Below, piece by piece: positions 8,701 through 17,700 of a stretch of DNA of 57,355 nt. The stretch is from SKGA01 sp051819745. GTDB taxonomy: Archaea; Nanobdellota; Nanobdellia; Woesearchaeales; SKGA01. The DNA lies in the NCBI GenBank assembly GCA_051819745.1, contig JBNJGO010000003.1, forward strand, positions 1-57,355, in the 5' to 3' direction. Made by a program: the position numbers and the translations under genes. The notes beneath the pieces were generated by a model. That model was not told where the DNA came from, searched no databases, and was given only the letters and a program-made list of their open reading frames with translations. How positions within the stretch are numbered: the first letter of the stretch is position 1; the number at the start of each line of letters is the position of its first letter.

Positions 8701-8799
8701 ACTTTCAACCTCGAATAATTTTTTGTTGTAATACGGTATTTTAATGAATTAATTTAATATGTACAAAAAATTTTGCCATTTAATTCAGATAACAAATAT

Positions 8800-8816
8800 C
8801 TACAATACTATTGTAG
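8800..8816. promoter_or_regulatory. 17-bp palindrome upstream of the TrmB-type regulator, possible operator
   Basis: CTACAATA and its exact reverse complement TATTGTAG are separated by one base. An overlapping repeat ATACTA-TTG-TAGTAT covers 8806-8820. TrmB-type proteins bind palindromes of similar size, so this may be an autoregulatory site; it could also be part of the origin region. Confidence 0.4.
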
Positions 8817-9344
8817 TATTATACATATTTTAGTTACCACTAAAGAGAAAAGAACTTTTATTTATAAGTTTTTGTATTTTATAACCATTGTATAGTGAAA
8901 ACAAATGGTTTTTTACTGAAAAACAAATATAATCATATAAAAATATATTGTATATAATAATATAATAAACCTCTTTAAACTAAATAAAATAAACATAATC
9001 TAATATAAATATAAACAATATAATAGACCACACCACACCTTTATTTCTTATGGAATGTATTTAGAAAAAAATAATGGTGAGAAAAAAATAAATTTATCGT
9101 ATATTATACAAAAAGAATTCTTATGTTATTATAAAGTCTTAATTGATTATATTTTAATTATTATTATAATATTTTAATATTAATGTGCTTTTATTAAATC
9201 ATAACATTATTAACTGATATTATTAATCTAATGTCATTAAATATTAAATAGTTATTTTAATCAATATCTTAGAATTGTTATTTATTAAATTTTAATCACT
9301 ATTCTCAGAATCAATTATTAAATTAATTTGTTCATCATGATTAT

Positions 9345-9444
9345 NNNNNNNNNNNNNNNNNNNNNNNNNNNNNNNNNNNNNNNNNNNNNNNNNNNNNNNN
9401 NNNNNNNNNNNNNNNNNNNNNNNNNNNNNNNNNNNNNNNNNNNN
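9345..9444. other. Assembly gap (100 N) inside the candidate origin
   Basis: Exactly 100 N bases interrupt the AT-rich region. The round length suggests a scaffolding placeholder, so the true size is unknown. The flanking sequences differ, so this gap is not an obvious duplicated contig end. Confidence 0.95.
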
Positions 9445-9489
9445 TATATTTAGTATATTTATTATATTATTATATTTATTATTATCATT

Positions 9490-9574
9490 TTTTTTCAACA
9501 CAACTACCATTATATCGACATAAAAATATCAACATAAATTATTATTATTGTTATTTTTTTCAACACAATTACCA
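9490..9574 (+). repeat. Two copies of a 20-bp direct repeat in the origin region
   Basis: TTTTTTCAACACAACTACCA starts at 9490 and recurs, with one C-to-T change, at 9555-9574. The copies are 65 bp apart, about six helical turns. They may be initiator-binding sites, but their sequence does not match the known ORB consensus. Confidence 0.55.
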
Positions 9575-9990
9575 CATATTATAATTATAATAATAACTAT
9601 AAATATAATAGGATCATAACCTAATTCAAACAAAATATGATTAAAAATACGTTTCACACCCATATAATCATAAAATAACCAACGAAATATTATTAAGAAT
9701 TGAATAAAACAGCAAAATAATTAGTATTAATTATTTTTTTACCCTTTCATTTTATTTAATATATGTTTTCTACATGAAATCAAGGTCTCTCTAAAAACCT
9801 CTATAATATATATTTTAAAGAAATATTTTTACTTGTTTTTTTCTTCAAATACACCTTCATAACTTAATATTCATATATTTTTATATTGTTCAATATACAT
9901 GTTATTTCTCATTGTTTCGTGTAGTTCATTTGGAAACATTTATTAATCGTCTGTTGTTTCTCAATCTAGCAGTATAGGTATGGTGTATAT

Positions 9991-11208
9991 ATGGTTAAAA
10001 AAAGTTTGGGAGGATTTTTTGAGAATTATTTAACTCAAGATTCTATTTTTGAAAATAAGAAGTCGATGAGAGCATCATTCGTTCCTGAAGATATCACTCA
10101 TCGTGATGAACAAGTTAATCAAGTGGCAAATATTCTCGCTCCAGCACTCAAAGTTGAAAAACCTTCAAATATTTTTATATATGGTAAGACTGGTACTGGT
10201 AAGACTCTTTCTGTTCGCTATACAACAAACCATATGCTTGAAGTTGCACAGCAAAATAATATTCCTCTACAAGTTTTTTATATTAATTGTAAGCTTAAGC
10301 GTGTTGTCGATACCGAATATCGTCTAATCGCCGAAATAGCTCGTTTTTTTGGCAAAACAATCCCTGCTACTGGACTTCCAACCGATGAAGTGTATAATAT
10401 TTTTTATAAAGCTCTTGATGAGAAAGAACAACTTCTTATTCTTGTACTTGATGAAGTTGATCATCTTGTTAAAAAGACTGGCGATGAAATAATATATAAT
10501 TTAACTCGAATTAACGCCGAGCTAAAAAAATCCCAATTATCTATTATAGGGATTAGTAACGATTTGATGTTCGCTAATCATATTGATCCTCGTGTAAAGA
10601 GTTCTCTTGGCGAGGAAGAAATTCTTTTTCCACCTTATAACGCCTTGCAAATACAAGATATTTTAAGAAAACGATCGTCTCTGGCTTTCAAAAAAGATAT
10701 TTTAGACAGTGGTGTTATTCCAAAATGTGCTGCCTATGCTGCTAGAGAGCATGGAGATGCAAGGCGAGCTATTGATTTGCTTCGTGTTGCTGGTGAAATT
10801 GCAGATAGGTCTCAATCAGATAAAGTTCTTATCAAACATATTGATGAAGCAGAGCAAAAAATTGAGCGTGAACGAGTCGTTGATATTGTTAAAACACAAC
10901 CAAAGCAGTTTCAATTGGCTTTAGCTTCCATTTGTCATTTGAGTTCACTTTCAAACAAGAAACCTGTTTTTACTGGTGACGTGTATAATGTTTACAAAGA
11001 GTTTTGTCCACTTTCAGGTCTTCGTCCAATTACTCAGCGAAGACTTTCAGATATTATCTCAGAACTTGATATGTTGGGTTTGATTAATGCAAAAGTAATT
11101 TCTAAAGGAAGATTTGGTCGTACAAGAGAAATATATCTTGCTATTCCACCACATCTTATTTCTAAAGTTAAAATTATCCTTTCAAAAGAGTTAGATTTTT
11201 CGTTATGA
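9991..11208 (+). CDS. orc1: Origin recognition protein Orc1/Cdc6
   Basis: This is the archaeal initiator ATPase that binds origin repeats and loads MCM. The 405-residue protein has Walker A GKTGTGKT at residues 65-72, Walker B LVLDEVDHL near 152, sensor 1 in IGISNDL, sensor 2 in HGDARRAIDLL, and a C-terminal winged helix from about 310 (RRLSDIISELDMLGLI). The length is normal. The ATG has GGTATGG about 10 nt upstream. It is followed eight bases later by the PolD small subunit gene, a common archaeal pairing. Confidence 0.96.
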   Translation: MVKKSLGGFFENYLTQDSIFENKKSMRASFVPEDITHRDEQVNQVANILAPALKVEKPSNIFIYGKTGTGKTLSVRYTTNHMLEVAQQNNIPLQVFYINCKLKRVVDTEYRLIAEIARFFGKTIPATGLPTDEVYNIFYKALDEKEQLLILVLDEVDHLVKKTGDEIIYNLTRINAELKKSQLSIIGISNDLMFANHIDPRVKSSLGEEEILFPPYNALQIQDILRKRSSLAFKKDILDSGVIPKCAAYAAREHGDARRAIDLLRVAGEIADRSQSDKVLIKHIDEAEQKIERERVVDIVKTQPKQFQLALASICHLSSLSNKKPVFTGDVYNVYKEFCPLSGLRPITQRRLSDIISELDMLGLINAKVISKGRFGRTREIYLAIPPHLISKVKIILSKELDFSL

Positions 11209-11215
11209 ATATGTT

Positions 11216-12751
11216 GTGATATATGTGGATTACAGTGTTGTTGTTGATTATTTAGTCAATAAAGGGGAATTTGTCGATGATGATACTGTTAGTAAACTAA
11301 AGAATGTTTCTTCATATACTGATCGCGAGTTGCTTCGTGATAAGCTGGTTGTGTTTTTCAAGACCTTTTTTCCTGATCTGGATCCTTCTGATTTTTTCTC
11401 GAAATATTTTTCTGATATCCCCACTCCTACCAAGATTTCCATTTTGAAATCATTTGAAAAAATCCCTTCTAAAAGAACTTTTCAGGATTTTGTAGGTTAT
11501 TTCAATGTTCGTTTTAAATCCATCGAGCGATTATTAAAAATCCGTTCAGAACTTTCTAATTTGATTTCCATCTCATCTGTTAAAAAAAAATCTGAGCGTG
11601 AGAAAGTAGCTATTGTTGGTATGGTTCTTGACAAGAGAACGACAAAAAATGGTCATATTATGCTCACTCTTGAGGATAGAACTGGTGTTATTAAAGTATT
11701 AATCAATAAGGATAATACTGAAATGTTTCCGGTTGCCTCAGATCTTGTTTTGGATGAAGTGATTGGCGTTTTAGGCTCTTCAGGAAAAGATATTGTTTTT
11801 TCTGACACCATAATTCACCCCGACATTCCTCTCAGTAAAGAACTTAAAAAATCACCCTATGATCATAATGCTGTTTTCATTGGTGACCTTCATGTTGGTT
11901 CAAACGAATTTCTTGAAGAAGAATTTCATCATTTTCTTTTATGGTTAAATGGAAAAGTAGGTAGTCTTAAGCAACGAGAAATGGCTCGAAAAGTTCGTTA
12001 CGTGTTTATTGTCGGTGATCTTATCGAAGGCGTTGGTGTTTATCCGGGTCAAGAAGATGATTTGAAAGTTAAAGATATTAAAGGACAATATAGTTTATCA
12101 GCAGAGTATCTTAAGAAAATTCCTTCACATATTAAAATTATAATTTGTCCTGGTAACCACGATGTTGGTCGACTTGCTGAGCCACAACTTCCCATTCCAA
12201 AAGAATATGCTGGTGATTTGTTTGATCTTCCAAATGTTATTTTTGTCTCTAATCCTTCTTATGTGAGTATTGATGTTTCAAATGAATTTTCCGGAATTGA
12301 TGTCTTGCTTTATCATGGTGGTTCTCTGATTTATTATGCTGATAACCTTCCTTCCATCAGATCAAAAGGTGGTATGAAAAAAGCTGATGAGATTATGATC
12401 GAATTACTTAAACGACGACATCTTGCTCCAAGTCATAGTTCTACAATGTATATTCCTGATCGTTTTCAAGATCCATTATTGATAGATCCTATTCCTGATA
12501 TTTTTATTACAGGTCATATTCATAGAACTCAATTTAATTCTTATCGTAATGTTACTTGTATGAATACTTCTTGTTGGACTGGAATAACTGATGATCAGGA
12601 GAAAAGAGGATTGTTCCCTCAGCCAGGGAGAGTCATGGTTGCTTCTTTGAAGACTCGTCAAGTTAAGATTTTGAATTTCAGTCTTATCAAAGATGTTACT
12701 TCTGTTAAAGAATTTAAGAAATTACGTTCTCAAGCTCTGAAAAATAAGTGA
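11216..12751 (+). CDS. polB: DNA polymerase D small subunit (DP1)
   Basis: DP1 is the proofreading subunit of the archaeal replicative polymerase D. The 511-residue protein has an OB fold at about 120-200 (AIVGMVLDK) and a calcineurin-like phosphoesterase domain with all metal motifs: GDLHVGS near 222, GDLIEG near 267, PGNHD near 312, YHGGS near 363 and GHIHRTQ near 433. An intact Mre11-like 3'-5' exonuclease is expected. The start is a GTG; no in-frame ATG exists nearby and no strong ribosome binding site is visible. The partner DP2 is encoded 2 kb downstream rather than adjacent. Confidence 0.95.
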   Translation: MIYVDYSVVVDYLVNKGEFVDDDTVSKLKNVSSYTDRELLRDKLVVFFKTFFPDLDPSDFFSKYFSDIPTPTKISILKSFEKIPSKRTFQDFVGYFNVRFKSIERLLKIRSELSNLISISSVKKKSEREKVAIVGMVLDKRTTKNGHIMLTLEDRTGVIKVLINKDNTEMFPVASDLVLDEVIGVLGSSGKDIVFSDTIIHPDIPLSKELKKSPYDHNAVFIGDLHVGSNEFLEEEFHHFLLWLNGKVGSLKQREMARKVRYVFIVGDLIEGVGVYPGQEDDLKVKDIKGQYSLSAEYLKKIPSHIKIIICPGNHDVGRLAEPQLPIPKEYAGDLFDLPNVIFVSNPSYVSIDVSNEFSGIDVLLYHGGSLIYYADNLPSIRSKGGMKKADEIMIELLKRRHLAPSHSSTMYIPDRFQDPLLIDPIPDIFITGHIHRTQFNSYRNVTCMNTSCWTGITDDQEKRGLFPQPGRVMVASLKTRQVKILNFSLIKDVTSVKEFKKLRSQALKNK

Positions 12752-12755
12752 TAAC

Positions 12756-13244
12756 ATGGCCTTTGTGAGAGCTAAAACTGTTCGAAAAAAAAGATATGCT
12801 TATCTTGTCGAAAATAAATGGTCTAAAGGAAAGGTTTGTCAGAAAGTAAAGAAATATCTTGGTCCTATTTACTCAGTTCCTTCTCGAGAACAACCATTAT
12901 ATTTTGATCTTGATATAACACAGTCTGCCAGGGCTTGCTTGAGAGATGTTACTGCTAAAGATTTTGAGTCAAGAGGTTTTTCGAGAAATAAAAATTGTTT
13001 AACATATAATTCTATTTCTATTAATTTGATGACAGGTAAGATAGTTAAAGGCAGTACCTCTATTGTTTTAGATGTTGATGGTCGTTTCCTTCATTCCTCT
13101 CTTCTTAGAGATTTTCTTTGTTCTGTTGATCCTGAATTTGAAGGTGAGAAACGAGGTTATGTTCTTGCTAAGAAATGTAGTGATTGTGGTATCGCTGTTG
13201 ATAAGACTGTTTTTGTCGAGTTATATAAAAAATTATATTTATAG
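12756..13244 (+). CDS. Uncharacterised protein downstream of DP1
   Basis: I do not recognise this 162-residue protein. Its basic N-terminus (RAKTVRKKRYAYLVENKW, then QKVKKYLG) resembles the first strands of some transposase-like proteins, but no catalytic DDE region follows. A CSDC cysteine pair near residue 140 may belong to a metal or redox site. It starts four bases after DP1, so it is probably cotranscribed with orc1 and the polymerase subunit and may have a DNA-related role. That link is inference from position only. Confidence 0.65.
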   Translation: MAFVRAKTVRKKRYAYLVENKWSKGKVCQKVKKYLGPIYSVPSREQPLYFDLDITQSARACLRDVTAKDFESRGFSRNKNCLTYNSISINLMTGKIVKGSTSIVLDVDGRFLHSSLLRDFLCSVDPEFEGEKRGYVLAKKCSDCGIAVDKTVFVELYKKLYL

Positions 13245-13257
13245 AAAAATAAATTAT

Positions 13258-13566
13258 TTAGAATCTTTTTTTTACTGTCTTTCCTATAAAAAGACCAAGT
13301 GCGAATACTATTGTGATAATAAAACCACTTACTGCAGTTGTAAATAGTATTATTCCAAGAAGAAAAGATATGATGGTGAGGATGGTTAACGTGTTATAAT
13401 ATCCTATTGAAAATTTTGATTGTGCTATGATAATTCCAACAACAGCTGTGACGAGCACTACAACACCCTGATTGCCTAACAGAATTCCTATGAGCAACCC
13501 CATTATAAACCCAAAAATAATTCCGTAACCGACAAGTTGCTTACTCATATCAGGTATTGTTACCAT
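13258..13566 (-). CDS. Small four-helix membrane protein
   Basis: The 102-residue protein consists almost wholly of hydrophobic segments rich in Gly, Ile, Leu and Val, about four helices, ending in a short basic tail KTVKKRF that is probably cytoplasmic. I recognise no family. The ATG at 13566 is preferred because it is 29.5 nt from the centre of the TATA box at 13592-13599; an internal ATG at 13548 is possible. It is convergent with the preceding gene and divergent from the next membrane protein. Confidence 0.6.
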   Translation of the reverse strand: MVTIPDMSKQLVGYGIIFGFIMGLLIGILLGNQGVVVLVTAVVGIIIAQSKFSIGYYNTLTILTIISFLLGIILFTTAVSGFIITIVFALGLFIGKTVKKRF

Positions 13567-13591
13567 GTATCTCTTGTTTCAAGAAGTGACA

Positions 13592-13599
13592 TTTATATA
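13592..13599. promoter_or_regulatory. Second symmetric bidirectional TATA box
   Basis: TTTATATA is centred at 13595.5. The minus-strand ATG at 13566 and the plus-strand ATG at 13625 are both 29.5 nt from that centre. It is the only TATA-like element between these divergent membrane protein genes, repeating the arrangement at 668-675. Confidence 0.65.
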
Positions 13600-13624
13600 C
13601 TTTTTTCTATTTCTCTCCAAACAT

Positions 13625-13897
13625 ATGATTTTAGTCAAGATTTTTGGGTTTCTCGATTTTCTCATCGGCCTATTGTTATTTTTAACACCTGATGATATCA
13701 TTCCTACCCGTCTTCTTCTTGGTGGAGCTCTTTTTCTTATTGCTAAAGGAATAATTTACAAAGGAGATTTTCTAAGCACCATCGACCTTGTCATCGGAGC
13801 TTATTGTTTTTTAGCATTATTTGCACCAATTCTTTTTTTTAGCTTTCTTTTTGGCGCGTACCTTTTTATCAAAGGGTTTTATTCTTTTATTATATGA
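13625..13897 (+). CDS. Small membrane protein
   Basis: The protein has 90 residues with about four hydrophobic segments, starting with MILVKIFGFLDFLIGLLLF. Acidic and polar residues (TPDDIIPTR) lie between the first two helices. The frame is open 20 codons further upstream, but the ATG at 13625 fits the shared TATA box. No family is recognised. The cluster of three membrane proteins between DP1 and DP2 may be a functional group, though nothing shows what it does. Confidence 0.55.
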   Translation: MILVKIFGFLDFLIGLLLFLTPDDIIPTRLLLGGALFLIAKGIIYKGDFLSTIDLVIGAYCFLALFAPILFFSFLFGAYLFIKGFYSFII

Positions 13898-13906
13898 GCT
13901 TTTTTA

Positions 13907-14653
13907 TCAAAAGAATTCTTTTCCTAAGAACTTGTTGAACACAAGCCATAATAAAGCTCCACCGCCAATTCCTATGATAATAGCATAAGGGCTGTTCAAT
14001 AATATTGATAGTGCGAAGATGATGCTAAAGAATGCAAAGACAAAATACATTTTTTTCTTTGTATAAAACATATGCGATCCATAATTGTTTGGAAATGGTA
14101 AAACACTGTATATTAAAATTAAACTTGCAATATCTTTTCCAGCTTCAAAAAGAATATTTCCAGTAGCTAAATATATTTGTTGAAATAGTATTGCCATAAT
14201 CACAACAGTAATCAAGCTAAATGATAATGTCCAAAATATCCCTTTCTTATTCACTCCTGGAAGGCGCTTATCTCTTCGTAATGATTCTATCCTATCTAGG
14301 GTTATGATCCCTGGAAACACGACAGGGAGATAGCCGTAACTTGCGAATGTCACGACAAAACCAATGAGAAGACCATTAAACCACGCTTTGTATGTTGCGG
14401 TGTATTTTTTGACAAGAGCAATTGCTTTAGCACTTCCTATCATCAACAATAATATAGCATATGTTATTACAAAGCCATAAATCATACTTACTAGACTAAT
14501 CGGCGTTCCTGAAATGTTGATGTGTTCATTAGGATATTTGGCCCACAAGTAAAAAAATAAACTCATTGTCATCACAAGTGCAGTAAGTAAAAGATGTCTT
14601 TGCTCCTTAGAAGAAAACACCAGTCCTGTCTTGATACGATACCATGAGCCCAT
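13907..14653 (-). CDS. Multi-pass membrane protein of unknown function
   Basis: The 248-residue protein has about six or seven membrane segments. The layout, with a loop of charged residues (DRIESLRRDKRLPGVNKKG) after the fourth segment and a later LPFPNNYGSHMF stretch, recalls archaeal site-2-protease-like membrane proteins. No HExxH zinc motif is present, so it is not an active M50 peptidase by sequence. The NYGSHMFYTKKK region is the most family-like part. A TATA box at 14676-14687 supports a leaderless start at 14653. Confidence 0.6.
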   Translation of the reverse strand: MGSWYRIKTGLVFSSKEQRHLLLTALVMTMSLFFYLWAKYPNEHINISGTPISLVSMIYGFVITYAILLLMIGSAKAIALVKKYTATYKAWFNGLLIGFVVTFASYGYLPVVFPGIITLDRIESLRRDKRLPGVNKKGIFWTLSFSLITVVIMAILFQQIYLATGNILFEAGKDIASLILIYSVLPFPNNYGSHMFYTKKKMYFVFAFFSIIFALSILLNSPYAIIIGIGGGALLWLVFNKFLGKEFF

Positions 14654-14781
14654 AATATTTCATTTTGAGATACGTTTATTTAAAAACATTTCGAGTTAAA
14701 AGTTGTCTTTTTTCATCTCCATCCATTACCAAACCGCATCTTATTTAAATTTCATCGTATTTCTTTTGTACAGGTGTTCGA

Positions 14782-17700
14782 ATGGATTCTTATGGTATGA
14801 AAGCAAGTCCTGAAATTGAAAAGTACTTTTCCTATCTTGAATCTAACACTATTAAAGCTTTTGAGATTGCCAAAGAAGCGAGAAAAAAGGGATTTGACCC
14901 TGAGACAAGCGTTGAAATAAAATTAGCAAAAAACATGGCAGAACGAGTTGTTGGTATTATTTCTGTTGTAGCTCCCCAGATTGTAGGTAGTGGTGTTGTT
15001 GAAAGAATAATTACATTAGAGGATAAATATGGTTCTCAGGATTGGAGGGTTGCTTTTATCATCGCTCACGAGATTGCACAACAAAAATTTTGTTCTTTTA
15101 AAGATGAGAAAGAAGCTATCGAAGTTGGTGTTAAAACTGGTTTCGCTTATGTTACAGTAGGTATTGTTTCATCCCCTATTGAAGGATTGACGTCTATTGA
15201 TATTATTCCTCGCCGTGATGGCAAAGGAAAGTATTTTCGTCTTAATTATGCAGGTCCGATTAGAAATGCTGGTGGTACTGGCGCAGCAACAAGTGTTTTG
15301 ATTGCAGATTATGTGAGAAAGCACATGGGTTATGCAAAGTATGATCCTGATGAGAATGAGATTCATCGTTGTGCTGCTGAGCTCGAGGATTATCATGAGT
15401 ATGTTGCTAACCTCCAGTATTATCCTTTCAAAGAAGAATCTGAATTTTTGATGAAACACATTCCTGTTGAAATAGGTGGTGATGCTTCTGAGAAAAGAGA
15501 GCTTTCTAATGTTGCTCTCAAAGACCTTGATCGTATTGAAACCAATTTTTTGCGTAGTGGTTATTGTCTTATCCACTCATCTTGTATTCCGCTTAAAGCC
15601 CCTAAATTATGGAAGAAACTTGATAAATGGGGTGCAGAAATGGGTATGGAAGATTGGAATTTTCTTGGAGAACATATCAAACTTCAAAAATCTCTTAAGT
15701 CCAAGGCAAAACAATCTGAAGAAAGCGATTCTGATAAAGAAGATGATTCTTCAATAAAAGTAAAACCTGATTGGACGTATGCTAAGGATCTTGTTGGTGG
15801 TCGTCCATTTCTCGGCCATCCTATGAGAAGCGGTTCTTTTCGTCTTCGTTATGGTCGTAGTAGAACAAGCGGTCTTATGACACAATCAACACATCCTGCA
15901 TCTTTAGAAGTTCTTAATAATCTTATCGCGATCGGAACCCAGCTTAAAGTGGAACGCCCTGGTAAAGGAGCGCTCTTCACTCCAGCTGATACGTTGATGG
16001 GTCCCACCGTTAAGCTCAAAGATGGCAGTGTTAAATATCTTGATTCATCTTCGCAAGCAAAAGCCGTAACTAAAGATGTTGTTGAAATAATTTATCTTGG
16101 TGATTGTCTTGTTGATTATGGGGATTTTTTTGATAGGGCACACACACTCATTCCGCCTGGTTATTGCGAAGAATGGTGGTTTTTAGAAGTAAAATCTGCT
16201 CTCGAGAAAAAAAACATGTTAGAGTCATATGATAACATAGCATTATCGTGGAATACTTCAAAAGAATTTGTCGAAAAACTGTTTTCTGACCCTCTCAAGA
16301 ATATTCCTTCATTCCAAACTGCAAAGTCTATTTCTAAAACATTATCTGTTCCTCTTCATCCTGCTCATACTTTTTTTTACAGGGAAATTTCTAAAGATCA
16401 ATTTCGTTCTTTATTATCTTGGTTTACTCAAGCTTCATTTCATCTTGAACAGCCTAAAATAACACTTCCTCTTCGAGAAGAATTTTCTCATGGTAAAAGA
16501 GCTCTTGAATTATTAGGCGTACCTCATGATATAAATGAGAATTCTGTCATAATATCTTCTGATTATGCTCTCTCGCTTTCTCACACACTAAATGTGAAAA
16601 GTCAATTGGAAGCAAAAGATGTTCTTTCTTATATTCAAGAAAAAGATAATGCTTTTCATTCTGTGCTTGAGATTGTCGATGATCTTGCTTCTTTTACTAT
16701 TGCTGACAAGTCAGGAACGTTTATTGGTTCTCGGATGGGGCGTCCTGAAAAAGCAAAAATGAGAAAGATGACTGGTTCTCCCCACGGGTTATTTCCTATT
16801 GGCGAGGAAGGTGGTCGTCTTCGTAGTTTCCAGTCAGCTCTTGCTAAAGGTAAGGTTGTCAGTAATTTTCCTGTGTTCATTTGTCCTCATTGCAGTAATA
16901 AAACACCTCTTTCAATATGTGAAATGTGTGGTCATAAGACGATTCGTCAAAAAATCAATGCTAAAACGAAAGAAGAAGTTGATGCTAAAAAAGCAAGCGA
17001 AGATGATGAAACCATTTATCTTGATTATAAGCAATGGAATGTACCGATACGTTCTATTTTTGATGCTTGTGTTAAATTATCTGGTTCTAAAATTTATCCT
17101 GATTTGATAAAAGGAGTTCGTGGCACTGTTGGTAGTGATCACACACCTGAACACCCTCTTAAAGCTCTTCTTCGAGCAAAACATAAGGTGCATGTAAATA
17201 AAGATGGTACTGTTCGTTATGATGCTTCTGAAATTGCAATGACTCATTTTAAACCTAAAGAAGTCGGAACAAGTGTTTCAAAACTCCGAGAAATAGGTTA
17301 TCTCAATGATGTTCACGGTGACGATTTGGTTTCTGATGATCAGGTACTTGAGTTAAGAGCACAAGATCTTGTCTTACCTGCGTTTCCTGATGGTATTGAA
17401 GAAGGTAGCGACCAAATTCTTCTTAGAACAACGCAATTTATTGATGATTTGTTAGTTTCGATGTATGGTCTTGATCCGTTTTATAATGCCAAGACTCCTG
17501 AAGATCTAGTAGGTCATCTTATTGTAGGTCTTGCACCTCACACCTCTGCAGGTTCGGTTGGTCGGATTGTTGGCTTTTCAAAAACACAAGGGATGCTCGC
17601 ACATCCTTTATTTCATGCAGGTATGCGTCGTGATTGTGATGGTGATGAAGGTTGTTTTTTCTTGTTACTCGATGCTTTTTTGAATTTTTCACAGAAGTTT

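Larger units (their letters stand above)
8701..9990. other. Candidate replication origin: 1.3 kb AT-rich non-coding region before orc1
   Basis: No credible gene is present in this region, which is nearly pure A+T over long stretches (for example 8935-9030 and 9110-9300) and would melt easily. It ends directly at orc1/cdc6, the usual neighbour of archaeal origins, and genes to its left run mostly left while those to its right run mostly right. It holds a 17-bp palindrome (8800-8816), a 20-bp direct repeat (9490-9510 and 9555-9574, one mismatch), a 21-bp element shared with 6941-6961, and one TTTGGAAAC at 9930-9938 resembling half of an ORB/mini-ORB site. No full set of ORB repeats is visible, and 100 bases are unknown. 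Confidence 0.55.

Noticed and set aside
12756..13244. Transposase of the IS1634 type
   Set aside because: Only the first 40 residues look similar. The protein is 162 residues and has no DDE catalytic region or inverted repeats around it.
13907..14653. Active site-2 protease (M50)
   Set aside because: The membrane layout is suggestive, but there is no HExxH zinc-binding motif.
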